Assembly (NCBI GenBank): GCA_031549885.1
Contig: JAVBPD010000082.1
Span: forward strand, 1-35,087
Source of the DNA: WQUF01 sp031549885
Lineage (GTDB): Bacteria > Bacillota > Clostridia > Clostridiales > Clostridiaceae
Length of the DNA stretch: 35,087 nucleotides
Direction: 5' to 3'
Below, piece after piece: positions 1-8,530 of the stretch. Every line of letters starts with the position of its first letter. The first letter of the stretch is position 1. The position numbers were made by a program, and so were the translations under genes. The notes under the pieces are model-generated. The model had not been told where the DNA came from and did no database searches. It was given only the letters and a program-made list of their open reading frames with translations.

Positions 1-1
1 A

Positions 2-21
2 AGACCTTTTTTTGAAGGTCT
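2..21. terminator. Hairpin at left edge, possible terminator
   Basis: Seven-base arms AGACCTT (2-8) and AAGGTCT (15-21) enclose a T-rich loop. No clear T-tract follows on the + strand, and the other flank lies outside the window, so the gene it serves cannot be seen. Confidence 0.35.
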
Positions 22-91
22 ATTAAGTGTGCTTAAAATACCATATTTTTTAGACTTTAATTAGCTTTATAAAATTTGTTTAAATAAATGT

Positions 92-146
92 AAAAGGAGG
101 CTGGATCCACTAAGGTTTTTAATCCTTAGTGCGACAGCCCCTTTTT
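92..146 (-). terminator. Long intrinsic terminator of the double-glycine peptide gene
   Basis: Inner arms CACTAAGG (108-115) and CCTTAGTG (124-131) sit on outer arms GGCTG (99-103) and CAGCC (135-139). The helix can continue through AAAAGG/CCTTTT with a one-base bulge. Read on the minus strand it directly follows the stop of the peptide gene and ends in a T-run, so it fits a rho-independent terminator. It could also work in the other direction. Confidence 0.75.
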
Positions 147-444
147 AGCGATTAAATAAATTTGAAAAGAAAGATTGTATTAAATTTGTCACACCATTTC
201 CTATTGAAGTGCTAATTCTAGTCACAAGTGGTTGAAGTACTGGTGCAAGGCTTGAAAATAAATTTGATAAAATTGATGGGTTGTTATTTGAAACTCCATT
301 TTGTGCAGAAGTAGTCTCTGAAGTAAGCATTGGCGGCTCTATAAATGTGCTATTAACAGTGTCTCCGTCAGCACCACCTTCTATTTTTTTTATTTCATTT
401 TCATCTATATTCTCATAATTATTTGGTAAACTAATTTTGCTCAT
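145..444 (-). CDS. Secreted peptide precursor with double-glycine leader (bacteriocin-like)
   Basis: A 99-residue protein with TAGGAGG placed just upstream of its ATG. The first 24 residues look like a class II bacteriocin / ComC-type leader: short, acidic, with the spaced hydrophobic pattern NEIKKIEGG ending in Gly-Gly at residues 23-24. Such leaders are normally cut by C39-peptidase ABC exporters. The predicted mature part (about 75 residues) starts with an acidic, Thr/Ser/Asn-rich stretch. It ends in about 40 residues of amphipathic, Leu/Ile/Val/Phe-rich sequence (SILSNLFSSLAPVLQPLV) that could insert into membranes. There are no cysteines. No C39 exporter, immunity gene or modifying enzyme is visible nearby, so processing would depend on a transporter elsewhere. 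The leader call is from pattern; antimicrobial function is inference, and a signalling or surface peptide is the alternative. Confidence 0.7.
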   Translation of the reverse strand: MSKISLPNNYENIDENEIKKIEGGADGDTVNSTFIEPPMLTSETTSAQNGVSNNNPSILSNLFSSLAPVLQPLVTRISTSIGNGVTNLIQSFFSNLFNR

Positions 445-678
445 TTTTTCCTCCTATGTAAAATTATAAATTTAAATTCATAACAATATTTTAATAATTA
501 TTATAGGAAAATAAAATTTTTTATCGCATTATGACATTATTTATACTTAAAAAAGTAAAAAAATCAATTATTTTATTATTTTGTTAATAAAAATTTAATA
601 AAATAATGATTTAATACTAAAAATATGTTAATATATATAAATATAGTTAATAAATTTTTATTTACTGGGAGTATATTT

Positions 679-1221
679 ATGTATAAAAAGTTATTTTGCA
701 TATTTTTATGCTTTGGCATATTGTTTTTTTCATATATTGAGCCATATTCTTTAGATAAACCTAGTATACAGCAAGAAATAAGTGTTTCTGAAGTAAAATT
801 AGAAAATAACATAATAAAAATTGGACAAAAGCAATTATTATTTTTTTCTATTAAAAACTTAAGTAATAATTCTATAAAAAAAATAAATATAAAGCTTGAA
901 ACTACTTTTGCTGTAGACAATGAAAGTTTTATAATAGAGGAATTAAAACCTGATGAGGAATACAATGAAGAAACTTATTTTTATGTTTTAAATAACAAAT
1001 TTGAAAAAAAGATAAAATTTATTATTACATATACCGATTTAAACGGTAATTTAAAATTATATGAATATTATGATAAATTAGATATTAAAGTTGATGTTAT
1101 GGATCAATATTTTAAGTTAATTCCTTTTTTGTGGCTTTTTTTGATATTCTCAATAATATTCTTTATTTCATATAAAAAAATAAAGAGTATTAAATCTAAA
1201 AAAATCCCTCCAAAGTGTTAA
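679..1221 (+). CDS. Hypothetical protein with N-terminal signal and C-terminal membrane anchor
   Basis: Start chosen at ATG 679 because GGGAG lies a few bases upstream; an ATG at 625 in the same frame has no ribosome site. The 180-residue product begins with a hydrophobic signal-like segment (about residues 4-20). It has an extracytoplasmic region of roughly 120 residues with alternating Asn/Ile/Lys beta-type patterning (NLSNNSIKKINIKLET). This resembles CARDB/DUF11-like beta-sandwich adhesion modules, but only loosely. A hydrophobic segment at about residues 145-165 (IPFLWLFLIFSIIFFIS) is followed by a Lys-rich tail, so the protein is probably anchored with the tail inside. I do not recognise the family. 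Confidence 0.7.
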   Translation: MYKKLFCIFLCFGILFFSYIEPYSLDKPSIQQEISVSEVKLENNIIKIGQKQLLFFSIKNLSNNSIKKINIKLETTFAVDNESFIIEELKPDEEYNEETYFYVLNNKFEKKIKFIITYTDLNGNLKLYEYYDKLDIKVDVMDQYFKLIPFLWLFLIFSIIFFISYKKIKSIKSKKIPPKC

Positions 1222-1232
1222 TTGGAAGGATT
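1203..1232. terminator. Bidirectional terminator between convergent genes
   Basis: Arms at 1203-1213 and 1222-1232 pair over 11 positions with one C-A mismatch (TCCAA/TTGGA then AATCC/GGATT). The hairpin overlaps the stop codon of the 679-1221 gene and lies just past the stop of the minus-strand gene at 1252. Confidence 0.6.
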
Positions 1233-1251
1233 AATTATAATTTTATAAATT

Positions 1252-1614
1252 CTATTTTTTAAAAAATCCACCTAATAGATCGCCAGCAATTCCCATAATA
1301 TTATCTGGTTTCATTGCACTTGCAATAATTAGGTTTTTTGCATCATCAATTGATTTTACTTTTCCTGCTATAACGCCTTGAAAAACAGCAACAATTGCCC
1401 CTTTAATCATTTCAACCATATTTTTTTCTGAAACCTTACCAGAAGGCACAGCTATTCCCATTCCTTTTAAAATATCTTCATTAGGTAGTGCGTCAAAGAT
1501 GGATTTAGCTGAAGATTCAGCAGTTCTATCTATTTCTTCTTCATCCGCTTGTGGTTTGTTTTTCATATCCATAGCAGTATTAAATATTGTTCCAAATAAA
1601 TTTTGTATATCCAT
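1252..1614 (-). CDS. Hypothetical protein, 120 residues
   Basis: GAGGTG precedes the ATG at 1614 at good spacing. The product has no signal peptide. It is acidic in the first third (QADEEEIDRTAE) and helical and Ala/Ile/Gly-rich in the rest (EMIKGAIVAVFQGVIAGKVKS), ending in a Gly-Gly-Phe-Phe-Lys-Lys tail. It looks like a small soluble alpha-helical protein. I do not recognise the family, and neither neighbour suggests a role; it sits alone between a terminator and the long stn leader region. Confidence 0.65.
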   Translation of the reverse strand: MDIQNLFGTIFNTAMDMKNKPQADEEEIDRTAESSAKSIFDALPNEDILKGMGIAVPSGKVSEKNMVEMIKGAIVAVFQGVIAGKVKSIDDAKNLIIASAMKPDNIMGIAGDLLGGFFKK

Positions 1615-1981
1615 TCTTTCACCTCAATAAAAAATCATCTAATATAGTAAACAGAAAGTTAGTACTATTAAATACAATAATAAATATATCGTGGTATATT
1701 TGCAACTAAAATATTAAAAATTTAAAGAAAATTAATTTAATTTTAATAGGTCTATGCTTTGGTATTATACATCATGTATAATATAATCAAATTATATTAT
1801 TATGTGATTATATAAGTTTACTCATAAATCATAATTTTATACTAGTATTCATAGAATATAATTGGTTTTGGCATGTCGTAATTCATTAAAAACATGCAGT
1901 TAAAGTATGTTTTCGTAGAAATTCTATTTCTACTCATTTTTAATTTTTATAAAAATATTATTATTTTTAAGAGGTGAAACA
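1615..1981 (+). other. Intergenic leader region upstream of stnA
   Basis: A 367-base gene-free stretch between two divergent genes. It is very AT-rich and holds three inverted repeats: 1763-1783, 1871-1897 (GCATGT / ACATGC with a 15-base loop) and 1915-1933 (GTAGAAA / TTTCTAC with a 5-base loop, followed by a T-rich run). The ribosome site AAGAGGTG precedes stnA. No riboswitch class was recognised. Confidence 0.6.
1763..1783. promoter_or_regulatory. Near-perfect palindrome, possible operator of the stn operon
   Basis: Nine-base arms TATTATACA and TGTATAATA around a three-base centre. The right arm contains a TATAAT-like hexamer, so this could be an operator overlapping a promoter. The regulator is unknown; the sequence does not match the Rex consensus (TTGTTAA-type). 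Confidence 0.4.
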
Positions 1982-2473
1982 ATGATTTCAAAAAATACTG
2001 ATGTGGATATTTCTCGTATTTATGAAATTGTAGAGAAGTATAAAAGCGTGCAGGGAAGCTTAATAACAATACTACAAGAAACACAAAATATTTATGGATA
2101 TCTGCCTATTGATGTTATTATGTATGTTGCAAAAGAAACAGGAATAAAGCCTGCAAAAATTTTAGGAGTGGCTACATTCTATACTCAATTTAGATTAAAC
2201 CCTGTTGGAAGAAACATTATCCTACTTTGTCAAGGAACAGCGTGTCATGTTAATAGTTCAGAGAAAGTATATGAAGCAGTATGTGAAGAGCTATCAATAA
2301 AAGATGGTGAAACTACGGAAGATGGCTTATTTACAATTAACAATGTCGCTTGTTTAGGATGCTGTAGTTTATCTCCTGTTATGATGATTAATGGGGAAAC
2401 ATATGGATCATTAACTCCTGAAAAAGCAGTTAAAATTATTAAAGAAATAGCATCTAAGGAGGTGGAAGTTTGA
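1982..2473 (+). CDS. stnA: Stn-type transhydrogenase subunit A (NuoE/HydC-like, 2Fe-2S)
   Basis: The 163-residue product is a NuoE/HydC-family thioredoxin-fold protein. It carries the [2Fe-2S] ligand pattern C-x4-C and C-x3-C at Cys83, Cys88, Cys124 and Cys128. The N-terminal helical bundle (about residues 10-70) contains the family's LGVATFYTQF segment. In HydABC and StnABC complexes this subunit and the NuoF-like partner form the electron-bifurcating module. It heads a three-gene operon, with stnB starting in a one-base TGATG overlap. The Stn assignment rests on the third gene being a NuoG-GltD fusion with no hydrogenase or formate dehydrogenase catalytic subunit. Taken alone this protein could belong to any NuoE-type complex. 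Confidence 0.85.
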   Translation: MISKNTDVDISRIYEIVEKYKSVQGSLITILQETQNIYGYLPIDVIMYVAKETGIKPAKILGVATFYTQFRLNPVGRNIILLCQGTACHVNSSEKVYEAVCEELSIKDGETTEDGLFTINNVACLGCCSLSPVMMINGETYGSLTPEKAVKIIKEIASKEVEV

Positions 2474-4218
2474 TGAAGATTTTAGTTGGAGCAGGAAGTT
2501 GTGGAGTTGCAGCAGGAGCAAATAAAGTATTAAAAATTTTAAAAGAAGAACTTAAAGATTTTGGTAAAGATATACCTATTGAAACTACAGGTTGTATTGG
2601 AATGTGTTATCTAGAGCCAATAATCGATTTATATCATGATGATGGAAATAAAACTACATATATAAATGTAAATGAGGAAAAAGCTAAAAGCATCGCAGAA
2701 AGCATTATCAACAATCAAATAATTGATGATTTTGTTATTTCAGATAATGACAAAGATTTTATTAATAAGCAAAAAAGAATAGCGCTTAGAAATTGTGGAA
2801 TTATTGAACCTGAAAAAATTGAAGATTATATAAAAAATCATGGATATAAGGCTCTTGAAAAATGCTTAAAGGAAATGAATCCAGATCTTGTTATTGAAGA
2901 AATTAAAAAATCTGGTTTAAAAGGTCGTGGAGGAGCAGGTTTTCCAACTTGGTTTAAATGGAATCAAGCTAAAATTTCAAGAGGCGATAAAAAATATATG
3001 ATATGCAATGCAGATGAAGGAGACCCAGGAGCATTTATGGATAGAGCTGTTCTTGAGGGTGATCCTCATTCCATAATAGAAGGAATGGCCATAGGAGCAT
3101 ATGCAATTGGAGCTGATGAAGGAGTTATATATGTTCGTGCTGAATATCCACTTGCAATAAAAAGATTAAAATATGCTATAAAACAAGCAGAAGAAAATAG
3201 ATATTTAGGTGAAAATATTTTAGGGACTAATTTTAAATTTACAATAAGAATTAAAGCTGGTGCAGGTGCTTTTGTGTGCGGTGAAGAAACGGCTCTTATA
3301 GCATCACTTGAAGGCGAAAGAGGCATGCCTAGACTTAAACCTCCGTTTCCAGCTCAAAAAGGTTTTTGGCAAAAGCCATCTAATATAAACAATGTTGAAA
3401 CATTTGCAAATGTACCTTGGATAATTCTTAAAGGAGGAGAAGAGTTTTCAAAACTTGGAACTAAGGATAGCAAAGGAACAAAGGTGTTTGCTTTAACTGG
3501 AAAAATTAAAAAGGGTGGTCTTGTTGAAATTCCAATGGGATACACAATTAGAGATGTGATCTTTTCTATTGGTGGTGGAATAAAGGAAAACAAGAAATTT
3601 AAAGCTGTTCAAATGGGTGGACCATCTGGTGGATGTATACCAGAAAAGTATTTAGATACTGTAATTGATTATAATGAGCTTTCTAAAACTGGTGCTATAA
3701 TGGGATCAGGTGGAATGGTTGTAATGGATGAAACAACTTGCATGGTTGATATGGCCAGGTTCTTTTTAAATTTCACATGCAATGAATCCTGTGGAAAATG
3801 TATACATTGCAGAATTGGAAATAAAAGGCTTTTAGAAATATTAGAGAGAATTGTAAAAGGTGAAGGAAGAGAAGGAGACATTGAACTTTTAGAGGATCTA
3901 TCTATAAAAATAAAAGAAGGTTCCTTGTGCGGTCTTGGTCAAACTGCTCCTAATCCAGTTCTTACAACTATAAGATATTTTAGAGATGAATATGAAGCGC
4001 ATATAAAGGAAAAAAGATGCCCTTCAAAAAATTGTACTGCTTTATTAAAATATTCAATTAATGATAACTGCATAGGTTGTTCGTTATGTGCTAGAAATTG
4101 TCCAGTAAAAGCAATAACAGGAAAAGTAAAAGAAAAATTTGTTATTGATAAAGAAGTATGTATTAAGTGTAACAAATGTGCTACAGTATGCAAGTTTAAT
4201 GCTGTTGAAGTGTATTAG
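2473..4218 (+). CDS. stnB: Stn-type transhydrogenase subunit B (NuoF/HydB-like, FMN, NADH site)
   Basis: Start taken at ATG 2473, which overlaps the stnA stop and follows AAGGAGGTGG; a TTG three bases earlier is less likely. The 581-residue protein has the extended HydB architecture. An N-terminal thioredoxin-like [2Fe-2S] domain carries Cys10, Cys41 and Cys45. It is followed by the NuoF core with the FMN/NADH glycine-rich motif GRGGAGFPTWFKW. A [4Fe-4S] site lies at Cys440, Cys443 and Cys446 (SCGKCIHC). Two C-terminal ferredoxin-type [4Fe-4S] motifs begin at Cys533 (CIGCSLCARNCP and CIKCNKCATVC). This extended form is typical of bifurcating HydB/StnB rather than respiratory NuoF. The protein is expected to oxidise or reduce NAD(H) at FMN and pass electrons to ferredoxin and StnC in the cytoplasm. 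Confidence 0.88.
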   Translation: MKILVGAGSCGVAAGANKVLKILKEELKDFGKDIPIETTGCIGMCYLEPIIDLYHDDGNKTTYINVNEEKAKSIAESIINNQIIDDFVISDNDKDFINKQKRIALRNCGIIEPEKIEDYIKNHGYKALEKCLKEMNPDLVIEEIKKSGLKGRGGAGFPTWFKWNQAKISRGDKKYMICNADEGDPGAFMDRAVLEGDPHSIIEGMAIGAYAIGADEGVIYVRAEYPLAIKRLKYAIKQAEENRYLGENILGTNFKFTIRIKAGAGAFVCGEETALIASLEGERGMPRLKPPFPAQKGFWQKPSNINNVETFANVPWIILKGGEEFSKLGTKDSKGTKVFALTGKIKKGGLVEIPMGYTIRDVIFSIGGGIKENKKFKAVQMGGPSGGCIPEKYLDTVIDYNELSKTGAIMGSGGMVVMDETTCMVDMARFFLNFTCNESCGKCIHCRIGNKRLLEILERIVKGEGREGDIELLEDLSIKIKEGSLCGLGQTAPNPVLTTIRYFRDEYEAHIKEKRCPSKNCTALLKYSINDNCIGCSLCARNCPVKAITGKVKEKFVIDKEVCIKCNKCATVCKFNAVEVY

Positions 4219-4230
4219 GAGGGGATAATT

Positions 4231-7200
4231 TTGGGAAACTTAAGTGTAAACATTAATGGATATGAGTTAAATGCATATTCTGGTGAGACAATTTTAGATT
4301 TAGCAAAGAGAAATAAAATAGAAATACCTACTCTTTGCAACGATAAAAGGGTTTTGCCTTTTGGTTCTTGTGGATTATGTATAGTTGAAGTTGAAGGTGT
4401 TCCTAAACTTTTAAGAGCTTGTGCAACAGAAGTTATGAATGGAATGATTATAAAAACTCATACAGATAGAGTAAAAGCCTCTAGAAAATTAGCACTTGAA
4501 CTTTTGTTATCTGATCATAAAGGAGATTGCAGACCTCCTTGTACTTTAGCATGCCCAGGACAAACTGATTGTCAAGAATATGTTGGACTTATTGGCAACG
4601 GAGAATATATAGAAGCTACAAAAGTAATTAAAAGCAAATTACCCCTACCCTCAAGCATTGGAAGAGTATGTCCTCATCCATGCGAAGATTCTTGTAGAAG
4701 AAAAAATGTTGAAGAGCCAATATCAATATGCAGACTTAAAGCATTTGCAGCTGACCATGATTTGTTTAGCGATTTTCCATATATTCCAGAATATGATGAT
4801 AAAAGATGGTTTAATAAAAGCATTGCAATAGTTGGAGGAGGGCCTGGAGGATTAACAGCTGCTTATTATTTAAAACAAAATGTAAATAGTGTGACTATAT
4901 ATGATGCTATGCCTAAAATGGGAGGCATGCTTCGCTATGGAATTCCAGAATATAGGCTGCCAAAAGATATCATTGATAGAGAAGCTAAAATAATAGAGGA
5001 TATGGGAGTTAAATTTATCAATAATGTAAAAGTAGGCAGAGATATTACCTTTGAACATTTAAGAAATAGCTATGATGTTTTAATAGTAGCTATTGGAGCT
5101 TGGGAAAGTGTTCCTTTGGGATGTCCTGGAGAAAATGCTAATGGAGTTATAGGTGGAATTGATTTTTTAAGACATGTTATTTTAAATGATGAGTCAAAAA
5201 TAGATATTAGAAATAAAAATGTTGCAATAGTTGGTGGTGGAAACACTGCTATGGATGCAGCAAGAACTGCTGTAAGGCTTGGAGCAAGCAGGGTTTATAA
5301 TGTATATAGAAGAACTAGAGATGAAATGCCAGCAGAAGAAATTGAAAAAGTTGAAGCTGAAGAAGAAGGAGTAATTTTCAAATTTTTGACAAACCCTATT
5401 GAAATCATAAGTGAAAATGACAAAGTTTCAAAAATGAGGCTTCAGAAGATGGAACTTGGAGAACCTGATGAAAGTGGCAGGAGAAGACCAGTTGAAATAA
5501 AAGGTGCAGAAGAAATATTAGATGTTGATTGTGTAATTATGGCAATTGGCCAAAGAGTTAATCCAAAGGGATTTGAAGATATCACCCTTACAAAGAGAAA
5601 GACAATTTTAGCAGATGAATTTACATATGGAACTAATTTTGATAATGTATTTGCAATTGGAGATGCTACAAACAAAGGAGCAGATATTGCAATAGCAGCT
5701 ATTGGAGAAGGCAAGCGAGCTTATGAGGTCATTTTAAGCTATTTAGATGGAGAAATTAAACCTCATAAAAAACCTTATATTGTTGAAAGAAAAAATATGA
5801 CTCAAGAGGACTTTAAAGAGTATAAAAAAGATGGGAGGAAAAAATTATCTCATTTATCTCCTGAAGACAGAAAAAGTAATTTTAAAGAGGTTACATTTAA
5901 TTACAGTGAAGAATTAGCAAAGGCTGAATCTTTAAGATGCCTTGAATGTGGATGCATGGATTATTATGAATGTAAATTATATAAATATGCAAATGAATAT
6001 GATGTTAAGCCAGAAAAAATTGCAGGAGATATAGTTTCTGAAAAAGAAGATAAAGCTTCTCATCCATTTATAAGTGTAAACCCTGAAAAATGCATTTTAT
6101 GCGGCTTATGCGTTAGAGTTTGCGATGAGGTAATGGGAGTGTGTGCTTTAGGATTCTATGATAGAGGATTTGAAGCATCTGTTAAGCCAGAATTAAAGAA
6201 TAAACTAAGAGATACAAATTGCATTTCTTGTGGACAGTGCGTAAATTTGTGCCCAACGGGAGCATTAACCGAAAAATTATTTATTGAAAAACAAGTACCT
6301 GTTAAAGAAAAAGTAGATGATAATTTATGTAGTTTTTGTAGCATTGGATGCAAGGGTGAATATACATCTAGGGGAAAAAATATTTTAAGAAGCGTTCCAT
6401 TTGGTGAAGATGGTATGCTGTGTGTAAAGGGAAGATTTGGCTTTAAAGGTATAGATGAAAATAGAATTTTTAATTCTTATATAAAAGATAATGGAAAGTT
6501 AAAGGAAATAAACTTTAATGATTCTTATAATTTAATAGCTAAAAAAGCTCAAGAAATATATTTTAACTTTGGTAAAGATGCATTAGCTGTTACAATAAGC
6601 GATAAATATACAAATGAAGAAATATTTTTAATTAAAGAATATGCAAATAAAGCTTTAAAGACCAATAATGTTTATAGTTTTAATGCTAAGAAAAGCGGCA
6701 TGAAAGAAGTATTAGGAGTAAATTCTTCCACAAACACCTTTGAAGAGTTAAACAATACAGATTTAATTTTATTATTTGGATCAAACACCATAAAGGACCA
6801 TACAATTGCCGCTATAAAAATAAAAAATGCAGTTAAAAATGGAGCAAAATTAATTACAATTAATCCATTTGAAACATTGTGCGATGAATGGGCAAATTTA
6901 AGCGTTAAAATAGAAAATAATTTAAATTTGTTAAAGGAAATAGCTAAAGCCTTAATTGATTTAGGAGCAAGTCCTAAAAATTCATCAGGATTTGAAGAGT
7001 TTAAGGAAAGCTTAAATGGTATAGATCCATGTGAAGATGCTAAAAACATTGCTAAAATGTATTTAAATGCTAAAAAAGCAATAATTGTATTTGATGATAA
7101 ATTCGTAACATTTGAAGCTTCAAAGCTTTTATGTGAAATTGCAGTTTTATCAGGGCATATTGGAAAGCCAAGGGAAGGAATTATATCTTTAAAACAAAAT

Positions 7201-7743
7201 TGCAATAGTCAAGGCTTAATTGATATAGGTGTAAATCCAGATAGAGATGAATTAATTGAAAAAATAGAAAATGGTGATATTAAAGGATTATTAATATTTG
7301 GTGAAGATGTGACAGATGTAGATTTGTCTAAAGTACAGAGTTTAATAGTATTTGATAGCCATTTAACAAAAACATGTGAAAAGGCAGATATAATTGTGCC
7401 ATTTAACGTATATTATGAAACAGAAGGCACATATACAAGTACAGATAGAAAAATTCAATTAAAAACAAATATATTCACCCCTAAAACATGCATTAGCAAT
7501 GATGAATTATTAATGCGCTTAATATCAGCTTCTCAAACAGAATTTGAAGAAGAAGCATTTATGAAAAAATGTAGTAAAAATTATGAAGATCTTAATAACG
7601 AGCCTATCTATATAAAGGATTTTGATAAAGTTCAATTCTTTGCACCAAAAGATGGAGATTCATTTGAAGAATTGGATAATACAAATTATATATATAGAAA
7701 CTTCATGGAATATTTAAATAAAGAAAATTTAGTTAGGCAATAA
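4231..7743 (+). CDS. stnC: Stn-type transhydrogenase subunit C (NuoG-GltD fusion, NADPH site)
   Basis: TTG start with TAGGAGGGG upstream. The 1170-residue product is a multidomain iron-sulfur flavoprotein. A [2Fe-2S] ferredoxin domain carries Cys36, Cys47, Cys50 and Cys64. A GltD/DPD-type cluster domain follows (CTLACPGQTDC from Cys104 and RVCPHPCEDSC). The FAD-binding GGGPGG is at about 201-207 and the NAD(P)H site VGGGNTAMD at about 334-342. Two [4Fe-4S] ferredoxin motifs start at Cys621 and Cys664, and a NuoG-type CSFCSIGC at Cys700. The rest is a molybdopterin-oxidoreductase fold with no visible Cys/Sec molybdenum ligand, so it is a degenerate NuoG-like body. This order (NuoG-like plus GltD/NfnB-like) matches StnC of the ferredoxin-dependent NADH:NADP+ transhydrogenase described in Sporomusa. 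An inactive formate dehydrogenase homologue is the main alternative. Confidence 0.82.
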   Translation: MGNLSVNINGYELNAYSGETILDLAKRNKIEIPTLCNDKRVLPFGSCGLCIVEVEGVPKLLRACATEVMNGMIIKTHTDRVKASRKLALELLLSDHKGDCRPPCTLACPGQTDCQEYVGLIGNGEYIEATKVIKSKLPLPSSIGRVCPHPCEDSCRRKNVEEPISICRLKAFAADHDLFSDFPYIPEYDDKRWFNKSIAIVGGGPGGLTAAYYLKQNVNSVTIYDAMPKMGGMLRYGIPEYRLPKDIIDREAKIIEDMGVKFINNVKVGRDITFEHLRNSYDVLIVAIGAWESVPLGCPGENANGVIGGIDFLRHVILNDESKIDIRNKNVAIVGGGNTAMDAARTAVRLGASRVYNVYRRTRDEMPAEEIEKVEAEEEGVIFKFLTNPIEIISENDKVSKMRLQKMELGEPDESGRRRPVEIKGAEEILDVDCVIMAIGQRVNPKGFEDITLTKRKTILADEFTYGTNFDNVFAIGDATNKGADIAIAAIGEGKRAYEVILSYLDGEIKPHKKPYIVERKNMTQEDFKEYKKDGRKKLSHLSPEDRKSNFKEVTFNYSEELAKAESLRCLECGCMDYYECKLYKYANEYDVKPEKIAGDIVSEKEDKASHPFISVNPEKCILCGLCVRVCDEVMGVCALGFYDRGFEASVKPELKNKLRDTNCISCGQCVNLCPTGALTEKLFIEKQVPVKEKVDDNLCSFCSIGCKGEYTSRGKNILRSVPFGEDGMLCVKGRFGFKGIDENRIFNSYIKDNGKLKEINFNDSYNLIAKKAQEIYFNFGKDALAVTISDKYTNEEIFLIKEYANKALKTNNVYSFNAKKSGMKEVLGVNSSTNTFEELNNTDLILLFGSNTIKDHTIAAIKIKNAVKNGAKLITINPFETLCDEWANLSVKIENNLNLLKEIAKALIDLGASPKNSSGFEEFKESLNGIDPCEDAKNIAKMYLNAKKAIIVFDDKFVTFEASKLLCEIAVLSGHIGKPREGIISLKQNCNSQGLIDIGVNPDRDELIEKIENGDIKGLLIFGEDVTDVDLSKVQSLIVFDSHLTKTCEKADIIVPFNVYYETEGTYTSTDRKIQLKTNIFTPKTCISNDELLMRLISASQTEFEEEAFMKKCSKNYEDLNNEPIYIKDFDKVQFFAPKDGDSFEELDNTNYIYRNFMEYLNKENLVRQ

Positions 7744-7778
7744 AAAAGATTTAAGGTCATTATTCAATAGGAGATTAT

Positions 7779-8483
7779 ATGAGTTTTTATAAAACTTTGG
7801 GAATATTAGGAGGACTTGGCCCAATTGCAACTATGGACCTTTGTAGATTAATAGTTAATAGAACAGAGGCAAATTGCGATCAAGATCATATAAATATGAT
7901 TATTTTTAATCATGCTTCTATACCAGATCGCACTAATTTTATTTTGGGGAAAAGTAAAGATAACCCTCTAATATTTATGCAAGAAGATGCAATTAAGCTT
8001 GAAGAATTAGGTGCTGATTTTATTGTAATACCATGTAATACAGCTCATTATTTTTACGATGAGATAAAAAAATGTGTAGATATTCCAATAGTTCATATGA
8101 TTGATGAAACGGTAAAGTTTGTTAAAAATAAAAATATTAATTCCATTGGAATTTTAGCTACCACAGGTACTGTTAAAACAAATTTATATCAGGATTTTTG
8201 TTTAAAGTATGGAATAGATTTTCAAACTTTAGACCATAAATATCAAGATGATTTAATGTATTTAATTTATGATTGCATTAAAGCAGGAAAAAAAGCTAAT
8301 ATGGATATATTTAATGAAATTATTTTAAGCTTAAAGGAAAAAAATTGTGATGCTGTAATAATGGGTTGTACAGAGCTTTCTGTACTGAAAAATATGGAAA
8401 AATTAAATGATTTTTATATAGATCCAATGGAAATAGTTGCTGATTTATGCATAAAAGCTTGTGGTAAATTAATAAAAGAATAA
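7779..8483 (+). CDS. Aspartate/glutamate racemase-family protein
   Basis: The 234-residue product has the two-cysteine signature of cofactor-independent Asp/Glu racemases. The first catalytic cysteine is in PCNTAH (about residue 87) and the second in MGCTELS (about 197). The N-terminal GILGGLGPIATMD is typical of the RacD/YgeA branch. It probably interconverts L- and D-aspartate or a similar acidic amino acid in the cytoplasm. The gene begins 35 nt after stnC without an intervening terminator and has its own AGGAG site, so it may be read from the stn operon. No functional link to the transhydrogenase is obvious. Substrate cannot be fixed from sequence. Confidence 0.85.
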   Translation: MSFYKTLGILGGLGPIATMDLCRLIVNRTEANCDQDHINMIIFNHASIPDRTNFILGKSKDNPLIFMQEDAIKLEELGADFIVIPCNTAHYFYDEIKKCVDIPIVHMIDETVKFVKNKNINSIGILATTGTVKTNLYQDFCLKYGIDFQTLDHKYQDDLMYLIYDCIKAGKKANMDIFNEIILSLKEKNCDAVIMGCTELSVLKNMEKLNDFYIDPMEIVADLCIKACGKLIKE

Positions 8484-8494
8484 TTATTTTTAAA

Positions 8495-8524
8495 AGATCC
8501 ATAGTGACAAATTGCTATGGATCT
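8495..8524. terminator. Bidirectional terminator
   Basis: Ten-base arms AGATCCATAG (8495-8504) and CTATGGATCT (8515-8524) with a ten-base loop, between the convergent racemase and lipoprotein genes. Confidence 0.8.
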
Positions 8525-8530
8525 TACATT

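Noticed and set aside
3066..4193. Several minus-strand open frames within stnB
   Set aside because: They are antisense shadows of a clearly conserved gene and lack ribosome sites.
4231..7743. Formate dehydrogenase or [FeFe]-hydrogenase catalytic subunit
   Set aside because: No H-cluster motifs and no Cys/Sec molybdenum ligand in the C-terminal domain; the GltD module points to a transhydrogenase.
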